A stretch of 64,000 nucleotides of DNA from Isochrysis galbana (lineage: Eukaryota > Haptophyta > Isochrysidales > Isochrysidaceae), in contig CM030934.1 of NCBI GenBank assembly GCA_018136815.1, positions 6,619,698-6,683,697 of the forward strand, given 5' to 3'. The notes under the pieces were generated by a model that was given only the letters and a program-made list of their open reading frames with translations, did not search any database and was not told where the DNA came from. Numbering within the stretch: the first letter of the stretch is position 1; each line of letters starts with the position of its first letter. Shown here one piece after another: positions 10,393-20,883 of the stretch. The position numbers and the translations under genes were made by a program.

Positions 10393-11264
10393 CTTAGGTC
10401 CAGCTGCCTCGGCGTACGATTTCTGGGAGTTGTTCTTGGAAGAAAAAAAACATCTGAAGAATCTGGGCTACACACCTACTGTTTACCGGATTTCCCTTCA
10501 CTATCTACACCGCCCTTAGCATCCCTCCCCCCCAGCTCTTTCCCTTCCCCCCTTCATTCCTTTTTCCTCGGTTTCCGGGGTTCGGCCCTGGTGCACTACC
10601 TAGGGCCTAGTTCGGAGTGTGGGGGCCGGGCAAGCCTTTTGAAATGTCTCACTTGGGGCACATGCCTACTTGGACTCTCGGTGGTCGCGTGAGTTATCTA
10701 GGTCTTGCGACCAGCACGATAAAGTGAGTTGACCGTGCTTTGTTTATAAAGGACACCACTTGCTACAAGGGCTCGAGGGAAGAAGATTTTCGTGAAGCGC
10801 GGCACCAAGCGGCTCCGGAACTCCCTCCGATGTTTGGTATGAACACGAAGGGGTGGCACCAAATGAACGCTTCTGCCGCCTATTAGCTATTAGCGCGGGG
10901 GGTGGAGGGGGTATTGGTATTGGGGGGGTGGCGCAGGTGACAAGGGGGCAAGGGGTAAGGGGGGTCCCTGGAAATCCTTGGCCTTGGACACCTAGGAGGG
11001 GGGGAAGTAGTGGTTGAAAAGCGTGAGTGTCCGGGCAACAACAGGGGTGTTCTACATAGCACATAAAAAGAGAAGGCGATGGGGTCCACTTTCGACGGAA
11101 CGCGACCCTTCGCGGCCTCTTCAACTCTTCAAGGCGGGCGACGTGAGGGTCCGTTTGGCCGTCGTAGAGCCCCGTCTTAAGGGGGGACTTTATCATATCC
11201 TGGAGATATGTAGTTTCGCTCACATTGCACAGTGATCGTTTGCGCGAGGAGCAAGCGCTATGAT
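10393..11264. other. Intergenic stretch; repeat fragment and one uncertain minus ORF
   Basis: A short segment (10443-10480, containing AAACATCTGAAGAATCTGGG) recurs inverted at about 46775-46812 and more weakly at 57381-57405. A minus frame at 11223-10744 starts MSETTYLQDMIKSPLKTGLY and reads protein-like for about 45 residues before becoming Pro/Cys-rich. It could be an exon or an element fragment; I do not recognise it. Confidence 0.35.
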
Positions 11265-12312
11265 CTACATCATGTCCGCCTTTCCACCCCCTGGACTTGC
11301 CGTGGTATGTCCCCTTGGGCAGGCAAGCCCGAACGCCCTGCCGCGACGGAATCCAAGAATTGACACAAGCGCCGCCGCAAGAAGCAGAAGGGCAGCACCA
11401 GCTAGGAAGGGATCAGAGAATCGTGGTGGTCGATGTGCACGGAAGGTGCTCGCGGTGGCGTTGGGAGCCGACGAGNNNNNNNNNNNNNNNNNNNNNNNNN
11501 NNNNNNNNNNNNNNNNNNNNNNNNNNNNNNNNNNNNNNNNNNNNNNNNNNNNNNNNNNNNNNNNNNNNNNNNNNNCGAGGATCGTCAAAGCTGCTAGCCT
11601 CCCATGCCGCCGACAAGAAGCGACTGGTAGTTTCCTCGACCGAGCTGTCGCTCTCTGCCGCCGCAACCCATCGTGGCCTGAGACGCTCCATCGCCGCGCG
11701 CGCGTCGTCGGCGACCTTGCCGTCCGACGCTGCACGCTCTGCGCGGGAGAAGAGACTCATCGAGCGCGTCAAGTCTGCGCTGATCCCCGGGCGGCCAAGC
11801 GCGAGGACGTGCGCGGCGTTGTAGCTGGCGGCGGCATGCCCCGCGTCTGCTGCCCGAAGAAAGAGGGAGAGCGCCGAGGGCGCATCCTCCTCCAGCACGA
11901 GATTGCCGAGCTCGAAGGAGGCCCCCGCGTGGCCCTGATCGGCAGCGAGCCTCAGCCACTCGTGTGTCTGCGAGGCATTGCCCCCGATACACTGCGGCCG
12001 CGCCTCACAGAGCGCGACGAGGTTGTACGCCGAGTCGAGTTCGCCCTGTGCGGCAGCCATCTGGAACCAGCGCGCCGCCTCGCGCAGGTCGACGCTGAGG
12101 CCGCCGTGGCCCTGGGCGTGCGCGAGGCCGAGCATCGCCTGCGCCCTGGCGAGGCCCAGCTCGGCACTCCGCTGCAGCAGGGGGATGGCCTGCTCGGGCG
12201 TGGTAGCAGTGCGTGCCGCCTCAAACAATTGCTCTGCTGATGGCCCTGCCTGCTCCTCTGCGCGTGCGCCGAGCAACAGCGCGACGAGCAGCGAACGTGC
12301 GAGGGGAGCCAT
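11265..12312 (-). CDS. Secreted/ER Sel1-repeat protein with C-terminal membrane anchor, interrupted by assembly gap
   Basis: From the ATG at 12312 the product has a signal peptide (MAPLARSLLVALLLGARAEE). At least three to four Sel1-like repeats follow (patterns AEQLFEAARTATTPEQAIPLL, EAARWFQMAAAQGELDSAYN, HEWLRLAADQGHAGASFELG and SLFLRAADAGHAAASYNAAH). The 100-N gap then interrupts the gene. Beyond the gap a different frame continues with one strong helix (LAGAALLLLAAALVSIL), a basic flank, and a stop at 11265. Signal peptide, Sel1 repeats and a C-terminal anchor is the plan of SEL1L/Hrd3-like ERAD adaptors, but the repeat number here is small and the substrate or partner is unknown. The frame change across the gap is expected if the gap size is arbitrary. 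Confidence 0.8.
11476..11575. other. Assembly gap (100 N)
   Basis: Exactly 100 N, the usual placeholder for a gap of unknown length. It lies inside the Sel1-repeat gene. Confidence 0.99.
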
Positions 12313-12681
12313 CCCCGCTCTCCCGCGGCGTGTGAGGGTGAGCTTGAACTAGTTGGGGCTCTACTCTTCTATGTGGGTGGACTAGGTGCCTTAGACGACC
12401 GACCGACCGACAATAACAACTAACAACCCAACCACACACCATACTCGGTGTGTAGCCAACTCCTAGCACCCCAGTCCTTCCCCTTGGTATTTTGTCACCA
12501 TGGCTGTCTGGGCCCCCCCCAAAGGCATTCAGCCATGGCCAGGGAGGGTGCTCAGGCTGCAAGCACACCAACAGCGTCGTTTGCTCACCTTCACAGCCGG
12601 GACGGCGTGCGGCCCGCGGGCCTCGGCGGCCTGTCATTCTAAGAGTATACTCATTTCCTGTCATTGTGTACTTCCAAGCTC
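12313..12681. other. Intergenic stretch with a dispersed repeat
   Basis: The block ACTCCTAGCACCCCAGTCCT (12450) with flanking sequence to about 12535 recurs at 63926-64000. No gene is evident. CCTGTCATT occurs twice near 12630-12665. Confidence 0.6.
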
Positions 12682-12825
12682 AACTATCAGTAAACTGATA
12701 GGGTCATGGAGCGCGCGCCGCCGCCCTCCCTCGCTGCCGCTGCCCTCGCCGAGATGGACGAAGGCTTCACTGACACGCCGCTGTCGCCGAAGCGACCGCG
12801 CCAGGACGACCCCCCCAGCCAGGTG
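12682..12825 (+). repeat. 144-bp module identical to 44421-44564, starting with a perfect hairpin
   Basis: The block begins AACTATCAGTAAACTGATAG, which contains the perfect inverted repeat CTATCAGT/ACTGATAG around AA. It then carries an ATG at 12706 and 40 codons (starting MERAPPPSLAAAALAEMDEG) and stops at CAGCCAGGTG. I find no mismatch to 44421-44564. Flanks on both sides are unrelated between the two copies. Confidence 0.9.
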
Positions 12826-15084
12826 GGCACAGGAGCCAGCGGGCCCCGCCCGCACAACGCCGAGATCAGAGAGAACACGGCCCACATGCTGATGGACAAC
12901 ATGCTGCACACACAAACCACCACCCACAGCCACACCAGACACAACACACCAGAGGGACGCTCCATCAGGGAAGGCCCCCGGGCCTGGACCCTACACAGCC
13001 GTGGTACCGCCCTCGCGCTCCGGCGCGAGGTGTCGGCCCGGCACCATCATGAGCAAAACCCCAGAGGGGGAAAGACGTACAACACCACAGGGCCAAACAA
13101 GAAGCAGATGTGGACCCCCATGAAGGGGGACAGGAACAGCACGAGGGACGGAACGAAGGGAGTTCCATCCAGCAAGGCTGAAGGGCGAGCGGACGAACGC
13201 GACTCAAACGAGAGAACGCTATACACAACAAGGGCCCAAGAAGCCCAACACAATAGGCACCAACACAAACACAAGCCAACACCAAATACTCAGCCCAAAA
13301 AAACCTCAAAGAAGGGCGACACCGGCGCGGACTCAACGAGCCCCATGGAACCCGTCGAAACTAGACCACACACGGGACTAACCCCACCTCCCACCCCGGC
13401 CGCACAGGTGGCCCTCCTGGACGAAGACCTCGAGCCCATGCCCGAGGAGGAGGCGGAGTTTCCTATCGATCAAAAAATCATCATCACCTTCACGGCGTAC
13501 GAAAAGGGCCACAAGGCCAAGGACGAAGAGACCCTCGGCGCCATCACCGCACACCTCAACAAGCTCGAGGGCGTGGACCTCGAGCCAAACTTCCTGTCCA
13601 AAAGCGCCTCCGGCCCGTGGGAGATCCTGGTAACGGCGGATTGCGCCAACCAATTTCGCGAAATGTACAAGTACAAGGACGTGGCGGATTTCCGCAAGGC
13701 GGGCATCCCGTGCCCGATAGCGGTCAAATACCAAACCCTCGACGAGAAAACCAAGAGCCTCCCACGGGCATCGGACAAGGCGATAGCCGGGGCCTTCAGA
13801 GACGTCTCGGCGCACCTCGTGGTGCGAAACTACAAATTCGAGCTGAAAAGCCTCATCACTATCAGCTCTCTCGCCAAAGCGGTCGAGAATCAAGGCTTCT
13901 ATTTCATCCAAGGCAACCAAGAGCGGACCAAGATCCTCACGAAAGAAGGGGTCCTCGTAACCCAAGGTAAAAAAGAAGTCTACCACTTATACGTGGCACC
14001 CAAACAAGGTTCATTCAACTCATTCGACTTCCCGCGCAAAATCCTACTCACCGTCAATGGGGCCCCCTACCCCATTGAATACGCGGTACGCAATTGCCGC
14101 GAGCTCGGCGGCGACATCAAAGACCTCAGCATCCACGCGGGGCCCAAGGGATGCAAGGGCTACAACAAAGGATACGCCATGGCTTTCCACCCCCCGCTAC
14201 GCATTTGTGTCTGCGCGGAGGAAAAAGCCGCGCGGCTGGAGCGCGAAGAGCGCAAGCGCACAGCGCCTCCGAAGAAGACCGTCCAGGAGGCTATGAATCC
14301 AAACGCGCCGGAGCTGTGCAAGCGCTTCCCGAACGGGAAGTGCCCCATGAACATCACCGGCAAGGCGTGCAACCGCTCTCACGAATATCCTGGCGCGTGG
14401 AAAAACGGCACGTGCACGATCATCTGCGCATTCCCACGCGCGAGCGCCGGACCCCCAGGGAAACAGCCAAAGGGCGGATTTTGCGCCTTAGGCGCCGAAT
14501 GCCGCTACCTCCACAAGTACGCGCAACTAACCCGCTTCCTGCGCCGTGCCAATGCGCTAATCACCTACGCACTTACATTCAACCCCACACTCGGATACCC
14601 AGGTGAAGGACCAATCACCATCGTCTCGTACAACATCAACGGCGCCGGGCACGGCGCCCTAGGTTCGGTGCTCACCCAAGCGAGGAAAGCAAGGGTAGAC
14701 ATTCTACTCCTACAAGAGCTTCACGCCTACGCTGACGGCAGACACCACCGAGCATGCATGACCGCCAAGGCCCTGGGTTGGCACATGGTGCAAGCACCGG
14801 CCAACACCTCCGACCCGGCGAGTGGGGTAGGCATAGCGATACGCGACTCCTCCCCAAGAGTTAAACTGTTACCGGACACGGTTGAGACGTTGATAGAAGG
14901 AAGATGCTTGCGGGTTAGATGCGTAATAGACTCTAAAGCTAAAGAACTGGAAATAATATCTATATATCTAAGCGCTACGCCTAGCCTAAGAGCCACTCAA
15001 ATAGAAACGTTGAGGACGTGCGGGCGAGGAAGAGGATGGGACGGACGAGGAGCGGGAGACGAAAGAGGGAGACGAAAAGGGTGA
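12706..15084 (+). mobile_element. Retroelement ORF: CCCH zinc fingers plus N-terminal half of an EEP endonuclease domain, truncated
   Basis: The open frame has 792 codons. Residues 1-40 come from the shared 144-bp module. Residues 41-230 are low-complexity and charged. A globular region without known domain follows to about 525. Then come two CCCH-like fingers: residues 538-560 with spacing C-x7-C-x8-C-x3-H, and about 592-606 with C-x5-C-x3-H. From about 638 it resembles the endonuclease/exonuclease/phosphatase fold of non-LTR retrotransposons, with SYNINGAGHG, the catalytic glutamate in DILLLQELHA, and SGVGIAIRD. The frame then enters the 76-bp repeat array at 15024, so GDFN, SDH and any reverse transcriptase are missing. 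A second, complementary fragment of the same family is at 52652-53497. It resembles a LINE-type ORF; activity is not expected. Confidence 0.75.
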
Positions 15085-15580
15085 GCGGGGGGCGGGGGGG
15101 CGAGGAAGAGGATGGGACGGACGAGGAGCGGGAGACGAAAGAGGGAGACGAAAAGGGTGAGCGGGGGGCGGGGGGGCGAGGAAGAGGATGGGACGGACGA
15201 GGAGCGGGAGACGAAAGAGGGAGACGAAAAGGGTGAACGGGGGGCGGGGGGGCGAGGAAGAGGATGGGACGGACGAGGAGCGGGAGACGAAAGAGGGAGA
15301 CGAAAGAGGGAGACGAAAAGGGTGAGCGGGGGCGGGGGGGCGAGGAAGAGGATGGGACGGACGAGGAGCGGGAGACGAAAGAGGGAGACGAAAAGGGTGA
15401 GCGGGGGGCGGGGGGGCGAGGAAGAGGATGGGACGGACGAGGAGCGGGAGACGAAAGAGGGAGACGAAAAGGGTGAACGGGGGGCGGGGGGGCGAGGAAG
15501 AGGATGGGACGGACGAGGAGCGGGAGACGAAAGAGGGAGACGAAAGAGGGAGACGAAAAGGGTGAGCGGGGGGCGGGGGG
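15024..15580 (+). repeat. Tandem array, 76-bp unit (seven units, two-level order)
   Basis: GCGAGGAAGAGGATGGGACG starts at 15024, 15100, 15176, 15252, 15340, 15416 and 15492. Two units (15252 and 15492) carry an extra 12 bp (a doubled GAGGGAGACGAAA block), so 15100-15339 and 15340-15579 form two 240-bp higher-order copies. The sequence is open in several frames on both strands, which gives spurious long ORFs. Confidence 0.95.
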
Positions 15581-15911
15581 CGGGGCGCGGGGGGGCGGGG
15601 GGGGGGGGCGAGGAAGCCGTCTTCATCAGCCGAGCGAGACGCCGAGAGGAAGCGATGGGGACGGAAAGGACGAGAGGAAGAAAGAGAAGGGGGGAGGGGA
15701 AGGGAAGAGAGGGAGAGAGAGAGTGCACGGGGGAACGGAAGGTGGGGCGAGGCCTCCTGTACAAAAATATCCCGCGCCTCCTTCTCTCTCTTCTCTCTTT
15801 CTCTTTCTCTTCTCCCCCCACCCCTTCCCTCCCTTCTCGTGCTCGTCCGCCTGCCCCCTCCCCCCCCCCCCTCCCGCCCCTGCCCACCCCCCTCCCCTTC
15901 TTCCGGTGCGG

Positions 15912-18355
15912 ATGACTCGCTGCCGCCATGCTCTGCTGCTGCTGCTGCTTCTGCTCTGCAGCAGCGGCAGCGCGCAGCCGGAAGCCTTCGGACCCAACTA
16001 CCGCCAGCACTACAGCGCCGACGCTTCTGCCCTGCGCGCCCACCTGCTCGCCTCGTACGACTCGGCTGCAATGCCCACCTCCGACCGCACCGCCGCTTGC
16101 TCTCTCTTCTCTGAGGCGATGCGCCCGCCAAACTGCTCGATGTACTCGGCGGCTGGGACAGACGTGTCAATCGAGCTCGTCTTCTTCAAGCTTGACAACG
16201 TCGACGTCCCCCATGGACACTTACAAGTCAAGTGCTGGTTGAGGATGAGCTGGAGCGACACGCGACTCGCGTGGCAGCCCGAACGGTGGGGGAATATCAC
16301 GCAGGTACATTTTCGGGCTCACTCGTTCAACGATCCGGGCACCTCCGAGATCTGGCTGCCCGACCTCACGCCCTACAATGCGGTTGAGGGCTTGATGAAC
16401 TCGTTCGAGCCCGCGCTGGCACTCGTGGATGCCACCGGACGGGTGCAGTGGTCTCGGCCAGGCTTCTTGGACGTGATGTGTAGGTATTCTGGACTGATCA
16501 ACTTTCCGAGCGACGTCCTCCGCTGCACCTTCGACGTGGGCGGATGGTATATCAGTGGCGCATACCAGGGGCTCATCCCGGGTGGAGCCAACGGCGAGGG
16601 GTGGTCCCTTGCGGAAAAGACGATGAGCTTGCTGGCGGTCAAGGTGCGCTACTCGAATGCTGGTTCAGCATCGCGTCAGGGCACAAGGCATGTGCGATTG
16701 GGGCCGAGGCTCGAATCGAACGGCTGACCAACTGGGGTGTGCCTTCGCCCCTTCCCGCGTGCAGACGTCCTATCAGGAGCAGAAGATCCAAACGGTGGAG
16801 GTGCTGTACAGCCCGCAGTTCTATCCTTGTTGCCCGAACGAGCCGTGGCCGACACTGACGTATACAATTGTGCTCGAGCGCAACTCCTTCTTCTACCTCA
16901 ATTTCACGTTGCTCCCCTCCGTGATCTTCTCCTTGATTTCGTTTGCCGTATTCTACATGACCTTCGAGGCGCGTGACACTAGCCCCGCCGCTGCGGACAT
17001 GCACGCACCTGACGGCTTCACCTAAACACTTGCCGCTAGCTGTGCCAGGCCTATCGAACTGTGCTGTCTACCACTCCGACCGTAGGTCGGTGAGCGTCTC
17101 GGCTTCGGAATCACGATGGTCTTGGTCGTCGAGGTGAGCAAACAGACCATTCAGGCGCTCGTCCCGATTTGCGGCGAGCTGTTGTGGATGGAGTTGTTCT
17201 TTTGGGTCAACTTTGTCGCCACGGCCTTCTCTCTCTGCGAATCATGTCTCGTCCTCGGCATTGCATACAACCGCGAGGAATACTTCGCTACGCTCGTGCT
17301 GCCGCCCGTGCTCGCCCAGAAGTGGATCCAGTATCGCGATCGCGCCAATGATGTGGGCGAGTTCAAGACCGCTGCGCAGATAGTCCGGCAGAGCTCAGCG
17401 CAAATTCAGATTCACGAGTCGTCACTCGCCACCCTCGACGGTGTTGTAGATGGCGATGAGGGCTCAAAAGGTGATGCGCTCAGGTGCGGCTCTCCTCGGC
17501 CCCAGCCCGGCATGAGGGTGCCTTTGCCCTTGGCTCAAGCCGTGAGGGCACCCCTCAATCCGCAAGTGACTGCAAGACCTCCCAACTTCTCGCCACTGCA
17601 CGATGGCCAAAAGAGCTTATTCCACTCCGGCCCCCATCCCACCCCACCGTGACGGCAGCGACGAGAAGCTGTTCCTCTTCTCCAAATTCTTCTACAAGCT
17701 GGATCCAGACGGCAACGGCACCATCACCTTCGAAGAAATCAAGCCGTTTCTCGCGTTTACGGCCGTTGGATACAGCCCTGCGCAGATCCATGACTTGTTG
17801 CATAAAGTGGACGACGGAAACGAGAAGCTCAATCGCACGGAGTTCATTGATCTATGCATCAGGGCACTCGGTGACGTAACGATCAAGCGGCTGGAGATGG
17901 GCGCCGAAAACTACTACGACTTCATCAACGCTAAGGAAGCCCGTATAACTGCCAAGTGGCGGCGCGTGGCGAATGACATTGATCGCTGGTGCCGGTGGTG
18001 GGTGCCGTTGGCATACTTCATCGCCCTGGCGATCGTCTACTCATTAGACCTGAATGACGGCTACAGTGAACTAGAGACGCCCCTCCGCGAGAAGCTCGAT
18101 GGCATGTCGGTTGGAGTGAAGACTCCAAAGGGCTTCGCCGATTTGATTGTCTACTTCCTCACCATTGCTGGGTTTGGTCTTACTTACTTCATCATTGTGG
18201 TGCTGCTGCTCGCCACGTGTGCGACCTTCCGCAGAGTCCGCGCTGCGCGCCAGGCGGAGCAAGACAAGCGGCCAGTCAGGTGCTCGCGGCAACATGGCGA
18301 CAACGTCAGATGTTCGCGCCAGCTCAACGACGATCTAGTCTCCTTGAGCACATGA
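15912..18355 (+). CDS. Pentameric (Cys-loop) ligand-gated ion channel subunit with EF-hands in the M3-M4 loop
   Basis: Four exons join in frame: 15912-16643, 16765-16968, 17086-17483 and 17659-18355 (676 residues). Residues 1-21 form a signal peptide. The ligand-binding domain has W-x-D-x-R-L-x-W and IWLPDLTPYN, then the Cys loop (Cys190 to Cys205, 14 residues between them instead of the usual 13, with FPSD). M1 (about 287-309) follows a CC pair. M2 begins after VGERLGFGITMVL (about 317-335) and M3 is about 346-370. The intracellular loop carries one canonical EF-hand (460-471, DPDGNGTITFEE) and one degenerate one (495-506, lacking the first Asp). M4 is about 557-575, and a further strong helix lies at about 608-636. 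Such channels pass ions when a ligand binds outside. Calcium sensing by the loop is inferred. Intron 2 uses a GC donor (GAG|GCGCGT). The ATG at 15912 gives the signal peptide. Confidence 0.9.
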
Positions 18356-19149
18356 TGCCCATGCTCATTGTATTTTTCGTTGTCACCCAGCGCATATTGT
18401 GTCACCTCGACGATAATCTAGGTAAACAGGATATCCGTCGCGCTGGGCATTTTTCTCGCGCGTATGCTCTTTGCCCTCTCCGTGTGGAGCTTTGATGCCT
18501 GATGTTGAGAGGGGTGATGCCACACCAGTCGACAGGGCTTGCTATCTTGCATTTTCTTTTGGATTCAGAGCCACAACGGTACGCAATAATACGGCTTTCA
18601 CCCCTCCCACGACCCGTTGCTGGTTGCACTTCGCACGCAGCACTTCCCCCCCACTAGCGAGGTAGCGGTTGGCCCCTTCCCCCCTGAAAATGAAAATACT
18701 GCCGACCTCTCATTCGGGAAGTTTGCTCTGGGTCAGGGGGGTCAAGCGGGCCGCTGTGCGCGTCGCGCATGAGCCTATTTGGGCGGCCTGATTGAGGGCC
18801 TCCACGGCTCCACGGGCAGCCAAATGCCTAATGGCGGTGCAATGCGCAGAGCGCGCGATTCAATCAAGAGCGCTCTGGCTTTCCGTATCGACTCTCCCCT
18901 CCCCAGACGCATCTCTATCGTCTATGGATGGCTTGAGATGGCTGAATGAGCAAACACCCTACTGCCCAACGCGCCCAAAGCGCTGCGCACCACACAAAAA
19001 AAAACTAAACTGCAAGACATTTTACTAGACATTTGGGCTGCAGGACGAGACATGTCTCGCCCATTTCTGAGAGACATTTGGGCAGAAAAAACGAGACATT
19101 TCCGCCAAGCCCTAATGCGCATGAGATGGATGTATCCATGATAGATATG
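18356..19149. other. Intergenic stretch
   Basis: No gene recognised. Near 19016-19105 the word AGACATTT recurs four times (TTTACTAGACATTTGGGCTG, GAGAGACATTTGGGCAG and others), a short degenerate repeat. Confidence 0.5.
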
Positions 19150-19152
19150 TTA

Positions 19153-19370
19153 CCCCCCAGGAGCCAACGCCCCCCGATAGCTATCGGGGGCCCCCGAGAG
19201 CTATCGGGGGGAAATTTTTTCCCGATCGCCAACAGTGCCCCCGAGAGCTATCGGGGGGCCGAGAAAATCCCCCGAGAGCTATCGGGGGATAGCTCCTGGG
19301 GGGTGCCGTAAGCGGACCCCCCGATAGCTATCGGGGGAAGAGGAAATTCCCCGATAGCAAACGGGGGGGT
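19153..19370. repeat. Cluster of perfect palindromes inside a larger inverted repeat
   Basis: CCCCCGATAGCTATCGGGGG (a perfect 20-bp palindrome) occurs at about 19171-19190 and 19318-19337. One-mismatch versions (GAGAGC for GATAGC) occur at about 19191, 19238 and 19270, and a broken one at about 19350. An outer pair, CCCCCCAGGAGC (19153-19164) and GCTCCTGGGGGG (19292-19303), encloses four of them. The region can fold as nested hairpins or cruciforms. Confidence 0.95.
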
Positions 19371-19488
19371 TCCTCCTCTCTTTGGCTCGCTTTCCTTCTC
19401 TTTCTCTTCCTCCCTCCTATTCTCTTTTCTCTGTTCTCTTTCTCCCCCGTAAAAATAGTTTTAAAAACTTAGAGTCTATGAAGGTGCA

Positions 19489-19625
19489 CGCCGTGCGTTC
19501 ACTCTTTCCGCGGGGGAACTCTGGGCGCGGAGTGCGGGCGGGAACCTTGGGGGCACCCCTTGGGACCGGGGGACTTTTACAGTATATGATGATAACATTA
19601 ACGTAAACAGGTGATCTGTCTTTTG
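19489..19625 (+). repeat. Dispersed repeat R4, copy 1
   Basis: GTGCACGCCGTGCGTTCACT through AACATTAACGTAAACAGGTG matches 26996-27150 (plus) and, for its left half, the inverse of 26500-26585. Here it abuts the 3' end of the copia fragment on the opposite strand, so it may be an LTR piece. Confidence 0.75.
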
Positions 19626-19629
19626 ATCT

Positions 19630-20000
19630 CCCCCCCCCCCCTCTCCGCACTCGAGAGAGAAACGGATCGTTGCATCTTTGAGAACCATTGTATGGGGAAG
19701 CCGTAGAAGAAGAAGAGGGCGCCACTACATGAGTACTTTGCTTTCCAATTTGAATCCACAAAGGTTACAAAGGTACACAGAACATCTTTGTATTGGGAGC
19801 AAAGTGTAGGACGCGGTCTTTGGAGCCCCTGAGGTATATGAGCGCTCGTACGGCGTACGGCCGCGTGGAAATGGGTAGCACCGGGATTAGTCATGAACCG
19901 GGACAACTGGGAAGCCGCATAGGCCAAATCAGGTCGAGACATATTGGCGAGCCATAAGAGGCCCATGAAGAGGTAAGCTAATGTGACGGCCAGATGATCG
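19630..20000 (-). pseudogene. Ty1/copia reverse transcriptase-RNase H remnant
   Basis: Minus-strand frames encode the C-terminal RT/RNase H landmarks of copia polyproteins. Reading towards lower coordinates these are SRPDLAYAASQLSRFMTNPG, then (after a frame change) ALIYLRGSKDRVLHF, then VDSNWKAKYSCSG and VSLSSAE. At least one frameshift separates the first two. Just after SSAE the coding similarity stops at a junction with repeat R4, so the C-terminal end is missing. Integrase, protease and gag parts are absent. It is a dead fragment. Confidence 0.85.
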
Positions 20001-20883
20001 CGAATGTCAGGTAGGTGCGAGGCCGTGCGAGCTCCCTCGAGGATGACGAGCGCCGCCTCCGCGGGCAAGGCTCCTGCGAGAGCCACTCTCGCTCCTCCGG
20101 CGTGAACGCCGTGACGCCGTGGTGGAAGGGCGCCGGAGGGCCGCCGTCTGCCCATGGAATCGCCACGCCATTGGCTATCCAGTCTAGCACCCTCCGCGGC
20201 GCCCCTATCCGCCTCCAGGCTGCGATGCTCTTGTGCACTCGAGCGGAGTGCGAGCTTCCGAGGGCCCCGGGCGGCGGCGATCTGAGGATTAAAACAAAAT
20301 TTGGGAGAGGAGAGATGAAGATGAGAAAAAATAAAAAAACAGGAGGGGAACGTGGCGCGTGGCGGGAAGAAAGAAGGACACACGCGGGAAAGTGGAAAGT
20401 CTCCGCAATGGCCGGGAATACTTCCATGTCCCAATCATGATAGCCGCATATTGTCTCGAGCCTGTGTTCTGTCGTCGCAAATTTTGGTCAAATGAACAGA
20501 AGGAATTGAGGATGTGTTTTCGGCAGATGGCGACACGGGAGCACCCTTACCCGGACATATTGGCTGAGTATTCGGACTTCCAAGAGGCTTGCATTAGTGG
20601 CTTCCATGATCTTAATTAATGATGGAGTTGCATTCTCCAATCGCGCTCGAGTGATGGCTTCGTACAAATGAACGAACATTTATTTAGCGTCATGGCTCGG
20701 GCTTCCTCCTCACTATGGGCGCGCGCTCTGACTACGTGCTTGCGGTGCAGCGACGGCTAACAGGATCCTAGGCTCGCCTGATTCGTCGAGATACGAGATA
20801 CGCGTTGGTGAGTTGCAGTAAATGGGTGGCGTGGGAGGGCTTGCGGTGTTGTGGGTTGAGGCGGTGAGCGTGCAGGGGCAGGT
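20001..20883. other. Intergenic stretch
   Basis: No gene recognised. The part nearest the copia remnant may be more of the decayed element, but I see no motifs in it. Confidence 0.4.

Noticed and set aside
14986-16170. Long minus-strand ORFs (up to 394 codons) opposite the 76-bp array and the channel's first exon
   Set aside because: They consist of the repeat read in antisense plus the complement of the signal-peptide exon, with no domain. The plus-strand channel reading has full family motifs.
16670-16760. An antisense tRNA in the first channel intron (GGCTCGAATCGAACGGCTGA)
   Set aside because: Only the T-arm-like word fits; no A box or stems could be found.
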